From the NCBI RefSeq assembly GCF_012933545.1, contig NZ_JAADJU010000008.1, positions 248,001 through 312,000 on the forward strand: a stretch of 64,000 bases of DNA, given 5' to 3'. Of this stretch, positions 7,934 to 18,625 are shown piece after piece. Every line of letters begins with the position of its first letter. Positions within the stretch are counted from its first letter, which is position 1. A program made the position numbers and the translations under genes. The notes under the pieces are model-generated. The model did no database searches and was not told where the DNA came from. It saw nothing but the letters and a program-made list of their open reading frames with translations. This stretch comes from Rouxiella aceris (GTDB lineage Bacteria; Pseudomonadota; Gammaproteobacteria; Enterobacterales; Enterobacteriaceae).

Positions 7934-9118
7934 ATGCAGACCATTTTGCATTTTCTTCTGGCACTCGCTGTCATCTTCTTGCTGGCGTTTATTTTCAGTA
8001 ACGATCGGCAAAAAATTCGTCCGCGTATTATTTTGCAACTGGTGGTGATTGAAGCCCTGCTGGCCTGGTTTTTTCTGCATGCCAGTGGCGGTCTGCGAGT
8101 GGTCACTGCGGTGTCGGGATTTTTTGAAAACCTACTGAAGTATGCTGCAACCGGTTCTGACTTTGTGTTTGGCAATATGAGCTCACAGGGGCTGGCGTTT
8201 ATCTTCCTGGGTGTGCTGTGCCCGATTATTTTTATTTCGGCATTAATCGGTATTTTGCAGCACTTGCGCATTTTACCGCTGCTCATCCGTATTGTCGGCA
8301 CTGTGTTGTCGAAAGTGAACGGCATGGGCAAACTGGAATCCTTTAACGCCGTCAGTACGCTAATCCTCGGACAGTCGGAAAACTTTATCGCCTATAAAGG
8401 TATCCTCGGCGATATCTCTCCCCGCCGTCTGTATTCGATGGCTGCTGCGGCCATGTCGACGGTGTCACTGTCAATTGTCGGTGCCTATATGACCATGCTT
8501 GAACCCAAGTATGTGGTAGCGGCGCTGATCCTCAATATGTTCAGCACTTTTATCATTCTGTCGATCATCAATCCAACGCCGGCAGGGGATGAGCCGGATA
8601 TCAGACTCGATAAATTGCATGAAGAGCAGAGCTTTTTTGAAATGCTGGGTGAATATATTTTGGCTGGTTTCAAGGTGGCGATGATTATTATGGCGATGCT
8701 GATTGGCTTTATTGCCATTATCGCTGCGGTGAATGCCCTGTTTACCAGCCTGTTTGGCATCAGTTTTCAGCAAATCCTCGGCTATGTGTTCTATCCCTTT
8801 GCCTGGCTGATTGGTATCCCACCCGCCGATGCGCTAAAGGCCGCCAGCATTATGGCCACCAAACTGGTTGCCAATGAATTTGTGGCGATGATTGACCTGA
8901 AGAAAATCGCGCTGGAGCTGTCGCCACGCGGATTGGGGATCCTGTCGGTATTTCTGGTTTCCTTTGCCAACTTCGCTTCCATTGGCATTGTGGCAGGGGC
9001 CATTAAAGGCTTGAATGAAAAGCAGGGCAATGTGGTCTCGCGGTTTGGCTTAAAGCTGGTGTATGGCTCAACGCTGGTCAGCTTGCTCTCGGCGGCATTT
9101 GCCGGTTTGGTGCTCTGA
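7934..9118 (+). CDS. NupC/NupX-type concentrative nucleoside transporter
   Basis: The 394-residue inner-membrane protein belongs to the CNT family of H+/Na+-coupled nucleoside importers (E. coli NupC, NupX, PsuT). Typical segments are [44 protein letters not shown] (substrate-binding region), and [16 protein letters not shown] plus [15 protein letters not shown] near the C-terminus. ATG 7934 is preceded by GAGGTGG at 7917-7923. It forms its own transcription unit between gntT and a convergent lipoprotein gene. The sequence does not tell which nucleosides are preferred, so I leave out a symbol. Confidence 0.9.
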   Translation: MQTILHFLLALAVIFLLAFIFSNDRQKIRPRIILQLVVIEALLAWFFLHASGGLRVVTAVSGFFENLLKYAATGSDFVFGNMSSQGLAFIFLGVLCPIIFISALIGILQHLRILPLLIRIVGTVLSKVNGMGKLESFNAVSTLILGQSENFIAYKGILGDISPRRLYSMAAAAMSTVSLSIVGAYMTMLEPKYVVAALILNMFSTFIILSIINPTPAGDEPDIRLDKLHEEQSFFEMLGEYILAGFKVAMIIMAMLIGFIAIIAAVNALFTSLFGISFQQILGYVFYPFAWLIGIPPADALKAASIMATKLVANEFVAMIDLKKIALELSPRGLGILSVFLVSFANFASIGIVAGAIKGLNEKQGNVVSRFGLKLVYGSTLVSLLSAAFAGLVL

Positions 9119-9127
9119 TCCTGCGGT

Positions 9128-9154
9128 AAAAAAGCCCCGGCGTTTACCGCCGGG
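9128..9154 (-). terminator. Terminator of the DUF3574 lipoprotein gene
   Basis: On the minus strand CCCGGCG (9154-9148) and CGCCGGG (9142-9136) form a 7-bp GC stem with a 5-base loop, followed by six U residues (the A run at 9128-9133 on the plus strand). It lies between the two convergent stops and could also slow readthrough from the nucleoside transporter. Confidence 0.85.
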
Positions 9155-9160
9155 CCTTGA

Positions 9161-9628
9161 TTAAAAATCAACGCAGGCCGGGTTGTCGACCTGCATAACC
9201 GAGTCTTGCTTAAAGCGTTTTTTGTAGATATCACGGATTTCGCCAAGTTTTTTCTGCGCTTCCTGCGTATCGGCGTGGATCAACATCAGAGCTTTACTGT
9301 TCTCTTTGATCACCACTCCTTCACTTCTCAGCCATTGACCTTTGGCATCGAAAACGCTGAGACCATCTTTAAAACGCGGCGTGACATCTTTATCAACAAA
9401 GGTTTGCCACTCGGCGGCACTTACCGGCGCGGCATCGTGACGGCTTAAGCCAAAGTAGAGAACGCTTTGCGTCATCAGGCTGCCGGTTTTGCAAACCTGC
9501 TGCGGTGCGGGTTGCGCTGCCGATTGTTCAGCCTTGGGCGGATAGGGGGCGTTTAATGCGTGAGGCGCGGTGACACAACCGGTGAGCGTCATTGCCACTA
9601 AAACAGCAAGCAAAGCGGGGGTCTTCAT
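9161..9628 (-). CDS. DUF3574 lipoprotein
   Basis: The 155-residue product starts with a lipoprotein signal peptide: hydrophobic residues 5-15 and lipobox LTGC with the lipidated cysteine at residue 18. The mature part has a short proline/alanine-rich linker and a DUF3574 domain (VLYFGLSRHD, SAAEWQTFVDKDVTPRF, a central KALMLIH strand, and YKKRFKQDSVMQV). Function is unknown; the residue after the lipidated cysteine is valine, so outer-membrane sorting by Lol is expected. It is convergent with the nucleoside transporter. The 346 bases upstream (9629-9974) contain no supported gene and only the rhaT leader described below. Confidence 0.85.
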   Translation of the reverse strand: MKTPALLAVLVAMTLTGCVTAPHALNAPYPPKAEQSAAQPAPQQVCKTGSLMTQSVLYFGLSRHDAAPVSAAEWQTFVDKDVTPRFKDGLSVFDAKGQWLRSEGVVIKENSKALMLIHADTQEAQKKLGEIRDIYKKRFKQDSVMQVDNPACVDF

Positions 9629-9912
9629 GGTTCGATTCCTTGTGATGTGCTATCAATAACGGCCATCTTTACTGACGCCGTCTGCGGTCTGTTCCGCTGT
9701 CCCCATCATAGAGTCTGGCGACGGGGCGAGGCAATGTTTGTGGTAATGCCTGCTGAAACCCGGCGGCAGAGGCGGAAAAACAGGGGCAAAAGCGCACGAA
9801 AACGGTCAGAAAGGGAATTTGTGATCGCCATGGGGGAAATCTCGCCAATTTCGCCAGATTTAGCGATGGGTGGGCAATCAGACTAAGGTTGTGCCTGGTG
9901 ACAACTCCTTAG

Positions 9913-9970
9913 ACTCCTTCGTATGCAGGAAACCGCTTATTTCCTGTTCGCCTAAACTCTACGAAGGAAT
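9913..9970 (+). promoter_or_regulatory. Folded rhaT leader covering the Shine-Dalgarno sequence
   Basis: ACTCCTTCGTA (9913-9923) can pair with TACGAAGGAAT (9960-9970) with one mismatch, and inside it CAGGAAA (9926-9932) pairs with TTTCCTG (9940-9946). The right arm of the outer stem contains the AAGGA Shine-Dalgarno sequence (9964-9968) used by the ATG at 9975, so folding would hide the ribosome-binding site. Whether it acts as a thermometer, a protein target or only a processing site cannot be told from one sequence. Confidence 0.5.
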
Positions 9971-9974
9971 AAAA

Positions 9975-11009
9975 ATGAATAACGCAATCCTGTTAGGCAT
10001 CCTGTGGCACTTTATTGGTGCCACCAGTGCCGCCTGTTTCTATGCCCCGTTTAAGAAGGTCCGCCATTGGTCATGGGAAACCATGTGGTCAGTGGGCGGC
10101 ATCATGTCCTGGCTGATCCTGCCCTGGACGGTCAGCGCCATGCTGCTGCCGGATTTCTGGAGCTATTACAGCAGCTTTGGCTTGTCGACGTTGTTACCGG
10201 TGTTTCTGTTTGGCGCCATGTGGGGCATTGGTAATATCAACTATGGTTTGACCATGCGTTACCTCGGTATGTCGATGGGCATTGGTATTGCCATCGGCGT
10301 CACGCTGGTGGTTGGCACCTTGATGACACCGCTATTACAGGGCCGATTTATTGCCTTGTTCAGTTCTCCTGGCGGACGCATGACGTTGCTTGGCGTATTG
10401 GTGGCGTTGATCGGTGTGGCGATTGTCTCCCGCGCGGGGCTAATGAAGGAGCGCGCGCTCGGTGTGCGTGCCCAGGAGTTCAACCTGAAAAAAGGGCTGT
10501 TGCTGGCGGTGATGTGCGGGATTTTCTCTGCCGGTATGTCTTTTGCCATGGATGCGGCCAAACCGATGCACCAGGCGGCGGCCGAGCTGGGTATTAATCC
10601 GTTGTATGTGGCTTTACCCAGCTATGTGGTGATTATGGGCGGCGGTGCCATTGTTAATCTGGCCTACTGCTTTATCCGCCTGGCGGCTAAAAAAGAGTTG
10701 TCGGTAAAGGCCGATTTCTCGGTGGCCAAACCTTTGCTGCTCGCTAACGTGGCTTTTTCACTGCTGGGCGGTGCCATGTGGTATTTCCAGTTTTTCTTCT
10801 ACGCCTGGGGTCATGCCAATATTCCCGCGCAGTATGATTTTATCAGTTGGATGCTGCATATGAGTTTCTACGTGTTGTGCGGCGGGCTGGTGGGGCTGAT
10901 TATGAAAGAGTGGAAAAATGTCGGCCATCGCCCGGTCAGCGTTCTCAGCGTTGGCTGTCTGGTGATCGTGATGGCGGCAAATATTGTCGGCCTGGGTATG
11001 GCTTCATAA
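9975..11009 (+). CDS. rhaT: L-rhamnose:H+ symporter RhaT
   Basis: From ATG 9975 the protein has 344 residues, the E. coli RhaT length, and the family's typical sequence ([20 protein letters not shown] start, [32 protein letters not shown]). RhaT is a ten-helix inner-membrane transporter of the drug/metabolite superfamily that imports L-rhamnose and L-lyxose. AAGGA lies 7 bases upstream; an in-frame start at 9870 would add 35 unrelated residues. It is convergent with rhaS, whose product would be its activator. The kinase, isomerase and aldolase genes rhaBAD are not in this window. Confidence 0.95.
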   Translation: MNNAILLGILWHFIGATSAACFYAPFKKVRHWSWETMWSVGGIMSWLILPWTVSAMLLPDFWSYYSSFGLSTLLPVFLFGAMWGIGNINYGLTMRYLGMSMGIGIAIGVTLVVGTLMTPLLQGRFIALFSSPGGRMTLLGVLVALIGVAIVSRAGLMKERALGVRAQEFNLKKGLLLAVMCGIFSAGMSFAMDAAKPMHQAAAELGINPLYVALPSYVVIMGGGAIVNLAYCFIRLAAKKELSVKADFSVAKPLLLANVAFSLLGGAMWYFQFFFYAWGHANIPAQYDFISWMLHMSFYVLCGGLVGLIMKEWKNVGHRPVSVLSVGCLVIVMAANIVGLGMAS

Positions 11010-11028
11010 TATGGCGGCGGCTGGCGGT

Positions 11029-11853
11029 TTAATTCATATGTTGACGCACATTGCGTGGCGCGTAACCAAATTCGCGTTTAAACAGCGTCGAGAAATGATT
11101 ACTGTCGCCAAAGCCGCACTGAAAGGCGATATCGGTAATACGCATATCGCTATGACGCAGCAAATGGCGCGAATGCAGTAGCCGCACCCGGTTAAGGTAA
11201 CGCTGCGGGGCATTGCCCGTTTGCTGTTTCATTTGACGATGCAGGGTACGCAGCGAAAGTGAAAAACGGTTGGCCAGTTCGTCCCAGTCAATTTCTTCAC
11301 TGTAGTGATCGTTTAGCCAGTCGAGCAAGTGCCGTAACCGACTTTCCTGACTGTTGTCCTGTTGCATGCTGCATCCCTGACGTAATAGCACCAGCAGTTG
11401 CATAAAACGCAGTTCCTGCTCGGCCTGCTGCTGTAGCGAAAAGGTGGGCGAGCCGGGTGGCAGCTGTGCGATCAGCGCTTTGGCCTGGGTCATCAGCGTA
11501 TTGTTGATACGCCACAGGGCCGGATAATCTCCTTCGCTTTCCTGAGGCAGCAAATCACGCAGACCGCAGAGAAAACGGAAAGCCTCGGGACTGCGGTAAA
11601 GCACATTTGTCAGATGCAGATTGTCGGTTTGTTCATAGAGATGGCGGTCATGATCGCGAATAAAACAGACGCAGCCACCGCACAGCGTCTGCGGTTGACC
11701 GTTAAAAACATGAATGCCGGTTCCTTGCTCGACCAGCACGATTTCATGAAAATCGTGATGATGTTCAGGAAAGGCACCTTGCGGCGAGCGTGGTTCAACA
11801 GCGATTGAAAAACCGCCAGCCGGGAAAAAATCAACGCTATGTAACATCGTCAT
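11029..11853 (-). CDS. rhaS: AraC-family rhamnose activator RhaS
   Basis: From ATG at 11853 the protein is 274 residues and resembles E. coli RhaS over its full length: [11 protein letters not shown] start, [12 protein letters not shown] and [11 protein letters not shown] in the sugar-binding cupin-like domain (residues ~1-165), and two AraC helix-turn-helix units ([20 protein letters not shown] and [23 protein letters not shown]). The in-frame start at 11895 adds 14 residues not shared with E. coli. It closely follows rhaT in convergent orientation (19 bases apart). No separate rhaR gene is present. The upstream gap 11896-12026 should hold its promoter. Confidence 0.9.
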   Translation of the reverse strand: MTMLHSVDFFPAGGFSIAVEPRSPQGAFPEHHHDFHEIVLVEQGTGIHVFNGQPQTLCGGCVCFIRDHDRHLYEQTDNLHLTNVLYRSPEAFRFLCGLRDLLPQESEGDYPALWRINNTLMTQAKALIAQLPPGSPTFSLQQQAEQELRFMQLLVLLRQGCSMQQDNSQESRLRHLLDWLNDHYSEEIDWDELANRFSLSLRTLHRQMKQQTGNAPQRYLNRVRLLHSRHLLRHSDMRITDIAFQCGFGDSNHFSTLFKREFGYAPRNVRQHMN

Positions 11854-12026
11854 TTTTAACACCCCATTAAACCCTTCGTTACCGATGGTAGTCATGGTTG
11901 TGCCCGCTTACCTTGATTTTTTGACGATGAAATCGGTTTAACGGCGGCGTTTTTTCAAGAAGTAATCAGCAATTATTCAGAAATGCGTCGGGGATCACAT
12001 CGGCCTGTCCGCGTGTCCCCGGGGGA

Positions 12027-12623
12027 CTAAATTTTTAAATAAGCACGGATACCGTCGAGGAACATCTGCGTGGACAGCATCACCAATACCAGCCCCATCA
12101 GCCGTTCCAGCGCACTGACGCCTTTGTCACCCAACAAGCGTAAAAACAGGTTCGACAGCAGCAAAATGGCCATCGATAGCCCCCAGGCAATAAACAGTGC
12201 CAGCGTCAGGTGACCAAGCTGGTTGGGATATTGATGCGACAGCAGCATCAGGGTGGCCAGTATTGATGGTCCGGCCACCAGCGGAATGGCCATGGGCACC
12301 AAAAAAGGCTCTTCACCGGCAGGCAGACCGCTGCTGTTATTCTCCTGGGAAGGGAAGATCATCTTGATGGCGATCAGAAACAGAATAATGCCGCCGGATA
12401 TCGACACCGTTTCAGTGCGCAGATTCAGGAAGGAGAGGATCTTCTCCCCGGCGAATAAAAAGATCAGCATCAGAAACAGGGCGATCAGCATTTCACGGAT
12501 CAATACCACGCGACGGCGCTTGGGATCCAGATGCTTTAATACCGACATAAAAATCGGCAGGTTTCCCAGCGGATCCATAATCAAAAACAACAATACCGTT
12601 GCCGAAATCATCTCAGTCATCAC
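12027..12623 (-). CDS. yhgN: MarC/NAAT-family membrane protein YhgN
   Basis: The 198-residue product has about six membrane helices and matches E. coli YhgN closely (ILMDPLGNLPIFMSVLKH-like start, GGIILFLIAIKMIFPS, GEEPFLVPMAIPLVAGPSILATLMLLSHQYP, MFLDGIRAYLKI). The family (UPF0056/MarC) was once linked to multidrug resistance, but its role is unproven. As in E. coli it is a neighbour of asd, here divergent. Start could be Met1 or Met2; both are in frame. Confidence 0.92.
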   Translation of the reverse strand: MMTEMISATVLLFLIMDPLGNLPIFMSVLKHLDPKRRRVVLIREMLIALFLMLIFLFAGEKILSFLNLRTETVSISGGIILFLIAIKMIFPSQENNSSGLPAGEEPFLVPMAIPLVAGPSILATLMLLSHQYPNQLGHLTLALFIAWGLSMAILLLSNLFLRLLGDKGVSALERLMGLVLVMLSTQMFLDGIRAYLKI

Positions 12624-12796
12624 TACCTCAAGCTATCCTATTCTCTGTGTGTATTAGCAACGCTGCTAACCAGACGCTCACTATCGATTAAATTCACTTG
12701 CCACTTGGCGTACATTTTGTAAGGTAAGAGGCCCGAAGTTCTGATGACTTTGGGTCCGGACCACGCGTTATCAGGGCAACAATCTGCCCGGTCAGC

Positions 12797-12816
12797 CACT
12801 TTAGGGTGGTAAAGTG
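12797..12816 (+). other. Hairpin in the asd leader
   Basis: CACTTTA (12797-12803) pairs perfectly with TAAAGTG (12810-12816) around GGGTGG, about 60 bases before the asd start. No T run follows, so it is not a terminator. A second small stem, GGGCA/TGCCC, lies just upstream (12776-12790 region). A regulatory role is possible but unproven. Confidence 0.35.
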
Positions 12817-12875
12817 TGTCAAAGCGGCCTAACGCCGAGCAAATGCAGTTATCACCTCAGGGCAGGACAGTAAAT

Positions 12876-13979
12876 ATGAAAAATGTAGGTTTCGTCGGTT
12901 GGCGCGGTATGGTCGGTTCTGTACTCATGCAGCGCATGACAGAAGAGCGCGATTTTGACGCCATTCGTCCGGTATTCTTCTCGACTTCGCAACACGGTCA
13001 ACCGTCACCGGTCTTTGCCGGTCACCAGGGCACCTTGCAAGACGCCTTTGATCTCGATGCGCTGAGTGCTCTGGATATTATTGTTACCTGTCAGGGCGGG
13101 GATTATACCAATGAAATCTATCCAAAGCTGCGTGAAATCGGCTGGCAGGGTTACTGGATTGACGCAGCTTCCTCGCTGAGAATGGAAGATGACGCCATTA
13201 TTATTCTGGATCCGGTTAACAGTGCGGTGATCCATGAAGGTATCAACAAAGGCATCAAGACCTTTGTTGGCGGCAACTGCACGGTCAGCCTGATGCTGAT
13301 GTCATTGGGCGGCCTGTTTGCCAATGATCTGGTGGAGTGGGCTTCGGTGGCGACCTATCAGGCAGCCTCCGGCGGCGGTGCGCGTCATATGCGTGAGTTG
13401 CTGACGCAAATGGGCATGCTGCATAACCATGTGGCCAAAGAGCTACAAGATCCGGCTTCGGCAATTTTGGACATCGAACGTAAAGTCACGGCGTTAACCC
13501 GCAGCGGCTCCCTGCCGACCGATAACTTTGGTGTTCCTCTGGCTGGCGGTTTGATCCCGTGGATCGACAAACAGCTGGACAATGGTCAGAGCAAAGAAGA
13601 GTGGAAAGGGCAGGCGGAAACCAACAAAATTCTTAATCGTTCGAGCATTATTCCGGTGGATGGTCTCTGCGTGCGCATTGGTGCCCTGCGTTGCCATAGC
13701 CAGGCCTTTACCCTGAAACTGAAAAAAGATGTCTCCATTCCAGAAATCGAACAGATGCTGGCGAGCCATAACGAGTGGGTGCGCGTAATCCCTAACGATC
13801 GCGACTTGTCGATGCGCGAGCTAACCCCTGCGGCGGTTACCGGTACCATGAACACCCCGGTCGGACGTTTGCGTAAGCTGAATATGGGGCCGGAATATCT
13901 TTCTGCCTTTACCGTTGGCGACCAGTTGCTATGGGGTGCTGCTGAACCGCTGCGCCGTATGCTGCGCATTCTGCTGTAA
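12876..13979 (+). CDS. asd: Aspartate-semialdehyde dehydrogenase Asd
   Basis: From ATG 12876 the enzyme has 367 residues, equal to E. coli Asd. It reduces beta-aspartyl phosphate to aspartate semialdehyde with NADPH for lysine, diaminopimelate, threonine and methionine synthesis, so it is normally essential. The NADP-binding GWRGMVGS loop opens the protein, the catalytic cysteine lies in [10 protein letters not shown] (residues ~133-142), and the active-site histidine is in [11 protein letters not shown]. The longer frame from 12816 adds 20 residues that do not match the family and was rejected. A bifurcated terminator follows at 14020-14070. Confidence 0.96.
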   Translation: MKNVGFVGWRGMVGSVLMQRMTEERDFDAIRPVFFSTSQHGQPSPVFAGHQGTLQDAFDLDALSALDIIVTCQGGDYTNEIYPKLREIGWQGYWIDAASSLRMEDDAIIILDPVNSAVIHEGINKGIKTFVGGNCTVSLMLMSLGGLFANDLVEWASVATYQAASGGGARHMRELLTQMGMLHNHVAKELQDPASAILDIERKVTALTRSGSLPTDNFGVPLAGGLIPWIDKQLDNGQSKEEWKGQAETNKILNRSSIIPVDGLCVRIGALRCHSQAFTLKLKKDVSIPEIEQMLASHNEWVRVIPNDRDLSMRELTPAAVTGTMNTPVGRLRKLNMGPEYLSAFTVGDQLLWGAAEPLRRMLRILL

Positions 13980-14019
13980 GTCGTTAGCTGATATTTAAAA
14001 CTGCTTTTTATTTTCACTG

Positions 14020-14070
14020 CGTCCAGAACGGCTAAGTATGTTAATACTTATGCATTTTCTGGACGTTTTT
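14020..14070 (+). terminator. asd terminator with nested stems
   Basis: The outer stem CGTCCAGAA (14020-14028) pairs with TTCTGGACG (14057-14065), an inner stem TAAGTAT (14033-14039) with ATACTTA (14044-14050), and five T residues follow. The remaining 14071-14423 is AT-rich leader DNA before glgB with no gene visible. Confidence 0.85.
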
Positions 14071-14423
14071 GTATCTATTACTCTTGCCAAACAACGTTTT
14101 TAATGACGTTTCCCTAACGTTTTTTTTCCTTCTTTTTTACCGCTGCTGATCACAAAAAAATTCTTTTAATTCATACCTTGCACTTACAAACCTTTGTCTA
14201 TGCTTAGTAGAGGCAAGCGGAAGTTTTGAGAAGCTTATTTATAAGATTTTTTAATATTTGTGAGTGTAAGCGCACTCTTTCGCCGGACCTAAGACATATC
14301 TTAAAGGTTAAGCTGGCTAGTGGGCTATTTTCAGGATGAATAACGACATGAATGGATATAACGATCGGGCCGACACATTGATTTTGTTGGATTTGTTGAT
14401 TAATTAATCACAGGATGAACACC

Positions 14424-16610
14424 ATGCCAGTACTTCCCGACCAGCACGTTATTAATCAGATTATCTCCGGTCACTATGCCGATCCATTCTCATTACTGGG
14501 AATGCATGATGTCGCCACCGGTTTGGAAGTGCGTGCGCTGTTACCGGATGCCGATCAGGTCTGGGTGATTGATACCCAAAAGCAGCGTCGCGTGGCCGAG
14601 TTGCGTCGCTATGATGACCGTGGTTTTTTTGTTGCTCAAATCCCCCGTCGTAAAAAACATTTCCGTTACCAGCTAGAAGTGCGCTGGGGTGAAGTGGTGC
14701 ATATTATTGATGACCCCTATCGCTTTGGTACTCTGTTGCAGGAGCTGGATATCTGGTTGCTGGCGGAAGGGACACATCTAAGACCTTACGAAAAACTCGG
14801 TTCCCATCCGATGACGCTGGATGATGTCGATGGGGTGAGCTTTGCCGTGTGGGCGCCGAATGCCGCGCGAATTTCCGTAGTAGGCGAGTTCAACTTTTGG
14901 GATGGTCGCCGCCACCCTATGCGCCGACGACGCGAGAACGGTATTTGGGAGCTGTTTATTCCGGCCGTTCGTGAAGGCCAGTTGTATAAATATGAGATTA
15001 TCGACTGCCACGGCCAGACCAGTTTACGTGCCGACCCTTACGCCTTTGAAGCTCAAATGCGCCCCGATACCGCTTCGCTGGTACGCAAGTTGCCGGAGAA
15101 AGTTGACTACTCGCCGGCGAGAAAAAAGGCCAATGCCCTCAACGCCCCGGTTTCGGTTTATGAGGTGCATCTCGGCTCCTGGCGTCGCCATGCCGACAAT
15201 AATTTCTGGCTCAGTTATGGCGAACTGGCGCAGCAACTGGTCTCCTACGTCAAATGGATGGGCTTCACCCATATCGAACTGATGCCGATCAATGAACACC
15301 CGTTTGACGGCAGCTGGGGCTATCAGCCGCTGGGCATGTATGCCCCAACGCGCCGCTACGGTTCACCCGATGAGTTTAAGGCGTTTGTAGATGCCGCTCA
15401 TCAGGCAGGACTCAATGTGATCCTTGACTGGGTGCCGGGGCATTTTCCCAGCGACGCCTATGGTCTGGTACAGTTTGACGGCACGGCGCTGTATGAATAC
15501 GCCGACCCGCGTGAAGGTTACCACCAGGACTGGAATACCCTGATTTACAACTATGGCCGCCATGAAGTACGTAACTATCTGGCTGGCAATGGTTTTTACT
15601 GGATAGAACGTTACGGCATCGACGGTCTGCGCGTGGATGCGGTGGCCTCGATGATCTATCGCGATTACAGCCGTAAAGCGGGAGAGTGGATCCCCAATTA
15701 CTACGGCGGCCGTGAAAATCTCGAAGCGATTGCCTTTCTGCGTTACACCAATCAGACCATTGGCCGCGAGCTGGGCGGGGCGGTGACCCTCGCTGAAGAG
15801 TCCACCGACTATCCCGGTGTGACCATGCCGCCGGAGGCTAACGGCCTGGGCTTTCACTATAAGTGGAATATGGGCTGGATGAATGACTCCCTCAGCTATA
15901 TGCAGCTTGATCCGGTTCATCGCAAATATCACCACAACCTAATGACCTTTGGGGTTCTTTACGCCTATAGCGAGAACTTTATTTTGCCGCTGTCCCACGA
16001 TGAAGTGGTGCATGGCAAAGGTTCGCTGCTCGACAAAATGCCCGGTGATACCTGGCAGAAATTTGCCAACCTGCGCGCCTATTACGGTTTTATGTGGGCG
16101 CATCCCGGCAAAAAGCTGCTGTTTATGGGCGGCGAATTTGCCCAGGGCCGCGAGTGGGATTTTAACGCCAGCCTCGACTGGCACTTACTGGACGAAGCAA
16201 ATGGTTGGCACAGCGGCGTACAGCATCTGGTGCGCGACCTTAATCACTGTTATCAGCAGCAGTCTGCGCTCTATGAACTGGATTACCACCCGCGGGGCTT
16301 TGAGTGGCTGGTGGTGGATGACCATGAGAACTCAATATTTGCCTTTGCCCGCCGTGACGATCATGGCAATGAGCTGATTGTGGTCAGTAACTTTACCCCG
16401 GTGCCGCGCTACGGCTATCGCATTGGCGTGGGACGACCAGGTCGCTATCACGAAGTGCTTAATACCGATGCGCATTTTTACCGTGGCAGCAACGTTGGCA
16501 ACGTCGGTGATGTCTATACCGACGCGCAACCCTGCCACCAGCGAGAACACTCCATTTCGTTGGTGATCCCGCCTCTGGCGACCATTTATCTGCGGCGGGA
16601 GGACTGCTAA
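14424..16610 (+). CDS. glgB: 1,4-alpha-glucan branching enzyme GlgB
   Basis: GlgB adds alpha-1,6 branches to glycogen. From ATG 14424 it has 728 residues, equal to the E. coli enzyme. An N-terminal domain (residues ~1-110) and a CBM48 module precede the GH13 barrel, whose catalytic residues are seen in GLRVDAVAS (Asp nucleophile), LAEESTD (Glu acid/base) and LSHDEVVHG (Asp). ATG 14424 is chosen over 14415 because AGGA sits 8 bases before it, whereas 14415 lies on top of that site. It is the first gene of the glycogen operon and its stop overlaps the glgX start (TAATG). Confidence 0.96.
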   Translation: MPVLPDQHVINQIISGHYADPFSLLGMHDVATGLEVRALLPDADQVWVIDTQKQRRVAELRRYDDRGFFVAQIPRRKKHFRYQLEVRWGEVVHIIDDPYRFGTLLQELDIWLLAEGTHLRPYEKLGSHPMTLDDVDGVSFAVWAPNAARISVVGEFNFWDGRRHPMRRRRENGIWELFIPAVREGQLYKYEIIDCHGQTSLRADPYAFEAQMRPDTASLVRKLPEKVDYSPARKKANALNAPVSVYEVHLGSWRRHADNNFWLSYGELAQQLVSYVKWMGFTHIELMPINEHPFDGSWGYQPLGMYAPTRRYGSPDEFKAFVDAAHQAGLNVILDWVPGHFPSDAYGLVQFDGTALYEYADPREGYHQDWNTLIYNYGRHEVRNYLAGNGFYWIERYGIDGLRVDAVASMIYRDYSRKAGEWIPNYYGGRENLEAIAFLRYTNQTIGRELGGAVTLAEESTDYPGVTMPPEANGLGFHYKWNMGWMNDSLSYMQLDPVHRKYHHNLMTFGVLYAYSENFILPLSHDEVVHGKGSLLDKMPGDTWQKFANLRAYYGFMWAHPGKKLLFMGGEFAQGREWDFNASLDWHLLDEANGWHSGVQHLVRDLNHCYQQQSALYELDYHPRGFEWLVVDDHENSIFAFARRDDHGNELIVVSNFTPVPRYGYRIGVGRPGRYHEVLNTDAHFYRGSNVGNVGDVYTDAQPCHQREHSISLVIPPLATIYLRREDC

Positions 16611-18601
16611 TGCCCCGACTTCAGCCCGGCCATGCGTTGCCATTTGGTGCCCGTTTTGAGGGCAATGGTGTCAACTTTTGTCTGTTTTCTGTCGGTGCTG
16701 AAAAGATTGAACTCTGCCTGTTTGATGAGCAGGGCAACGAAACCCGCCACCGTCTGCCGGGCAGGAGCGGCAATCTGTGGCACGGCTTTCTACCGGGTGC
16801 CACTGTTGGACAGCGCTACGGTTTTCGCGCTTACGGGCCTTTTGACCCGGCGAAAGGGCAGCGCTTTAATCCACAAAAATTATTGATTGACCCCAGCGCC
16901 CGCGAGCTGGAGGGGCAATTGGGCGATGATCCCCGGCTGTGTGGCGGCGTTGACGTCGCCGATGCGGCAGATAGCGCGCCGGTGATGCTCAAATCGCGGG
17001 TAAGCCGCGAGGATTTTGACTGGCAAGGGGACGTGCTTCCGGCGATCCCTTGGGGGGAAACGGTAATTTATGAGGCGCATGTTCGCGGCCTGACCCAACA
17101 GCATCCCGCCATCCCCGAAGCCTTACGTGGCAGCTATGCCGCCCTGGCCCATCCGACAATGTTGGCCTATTTCAAAAGACTCGGTATTACCGCGCTGGAG
17201 TTATTGCCGGTGCAGCAACATGCCGATGAACCGCGACTGCAACGGTTGGGACTGCGTAATTACTGGGGTTACAACGTGGTAGCTCCCTGGGCGCTGGAAC
17301 CCGCTTATGCCAGCGGTGTTGACGGTGTCAGCGCCCAAAACGAATTTAAAGCGGCGATCAAGGCGCTGCATCAGGCCGGTATCGAAGTGATCCTCGACGT
17401 GGTGTTCAATCATACCGCCGAGCTGGATGTTGAGGGGCCGACGCTGGCCCAGCGCGGTTTGGGCAATGGTGCCTGGTATTGGCTCAATCACGATGGTTCG
17501 GAAAATAATCTTACCGGCTGCGGTAATGCGCTGCGGCTGGTCGATGACGAACTGGTGGCCTGGACCCTTGCCTGCCTGCATCACTGGCTGGACGATTATC
17601 ACGTTGACGGTTTTCGTTTTGATCTTGGCACCCTGCTTGGCCGTACGCCTGAGTTTCGTGCCGATGCACCGCTGTTGCAGGCGATCATTACCGACCCAAA
17701 ACTCAGCGCCTGCAAATTGATCGCTGAACCCTGGGATATCGGCGTAGGAGGCTATCAGTTAGGCCATTTCCCGGCGCCCTTTGCCGAGTGGAGCGACCGC
17801 TGGCGCGATGATATGCGGCAGTTCTGGCTGCACGGCAGGCTGTCGTTGGGAACCTTTGCCAGCCGGTTTTCCGCCTCTGCCGACCTGTTTAATCATGCTG
17901 GTCGCCTGCCTGCTGCGGCGATCAATATGTTGACGGCGCACGACGGCTTCACCCTGCGCGATCTGGTCAGCTTTAATAACAAACATAACCAGGCCAACGG
18001 CGAAAATAATCGCGATGGGCATAGCCAGAACTACAGCCAGAATCACGGCGCAGAAGGTTTGGATGCCTCAGCCGAGGTGATGGCGCAGCGGCGTCTTAGC
18101 CAGCGCGCGCTGCTGGCCACCCTGTTGCTGTCCCAGGGCACGCCGATGCTGCTGGCGGGCGATGAGTTTGGCCATACACAACAGGGTAACAACAATGCCT
18201 ACTGTCAGGACAATGCGCTGACCTGGCTCGACTGGCCGCAGGCAGACGAAGAGTTAACGGATTACGTCAGCCAACTGATCGCGTTGCGCAAACGTATTCC
18301 GGCATTGACGCAAAATCGGTGGTGGCAGGGAACGCCAGAAGGAGATGTGCAGTGGTTAGATAGTGCAGCGAAGCCAATGACAATAAAAAGCTGGGAGCAA
18401 GGTGAACAGCAGTGCCTGCAAATTCGATTGTCTGACCGCTGGTTGCTGGTGGTCAATGCATCATTACATGACGTTGCTATGGCATTACCAGAGGGTCGCT
18501 GGCTTTGCGTTGCGCCTTTTGACAATGAACAGCAAGACGTCAGGGAAGGCTCGCCTTGGCGAGCGACGGCAAAAACGCTCTGTGTACTGGCCAAAGGCTA
18601 G
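16610..18601 (+). CDS. glgX: Glycogen debranching enzyme GlgX
   Basis: GlgX hydrolyses alpha-1,6 linkages of short limit-dextrin branches left by phosphorylase. The 663-residue protein (E. coli 657) has a CBM48 module (residues ~10-100) and a GH13 isoamylase-type barrel with [13 protein letters not shown] (Asp nucleophile), LIAEPWDIG (Glu) and [13 protein letters not shown] (Asp). It is translationally coupled to glgB through the TAATG overlap and is followed 24 bases later by glgC. Confidence 0.96.
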   Translation: MPRLQPGHALPFGARFEGNGVNFCLFSVGAEKIELCLFDEQGNETRHRLPGRSGNLWHGFLPGATVGQRYGFRAYGPFDPAKGQRFNPQKLLIDPSARELEGQLGDDPRLCGGVDVADAADSAPVMLKSRVSREDFDWQGDVLPAIPWGETVIYEAHVRGLTQQHPAIPEALRGSYAALAHPTMLAYFKRLGITALELLPVQQHADEPRLQRLGLRNYWGYNVVAPWALEPAYASGVDGVSAQNEFKAAIKALHQAGIEVILDVVFNHTAELDVEGPTLAQRGLGNGAWYWLNHDGSENNLTGCGNALRLVDDELVAWTLACLHHWLDDYHVDGFRFDLGTLLGRTPEFRADAPLLQAIITDPKLSACKLIAEPWDIGVGGYQLGHFPAPFAEWSDRWRDDMRQFWLHGRLSLGTFASRFSASADLFNHAGRLPAAAINMLTAHDGFTLRDLVSFNNKHNQANGENNRDGHSQNYSQNHGAEGLDASAEVMAQRRLSQRALLATLLLSQGTPMLLAGDEFGHTQQGNNNAYCQDNALTWLDWPQADEELTDYVSQLIALRKRIPALTQNRWWQGTPEGDVQWLDSAAKPMTIKSWEQGEQQCLQIRLSDRWLLVVNASLHDVAMALPEGRWLCVAPFDNEQQDVREGSPWRATAKTLCVLAKG

Positions 18602-18625
18602 CAGAGCATCAGGAAGGATTCAGCT

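Noticed and set aside
9647-9886. 79-residue open frame upstream of rhaT
   Set aside because: No recognisable domain, no ribosome-binding site and arginine-rich low-complexity sequence typical of a chance frame.
12816-12875. Longer N-terminus for Asd
   Set aside because: The added 20 residues do not match Asd proteins and the [11 protein letters not shown] start at 12876 gives the exact E. coli length.
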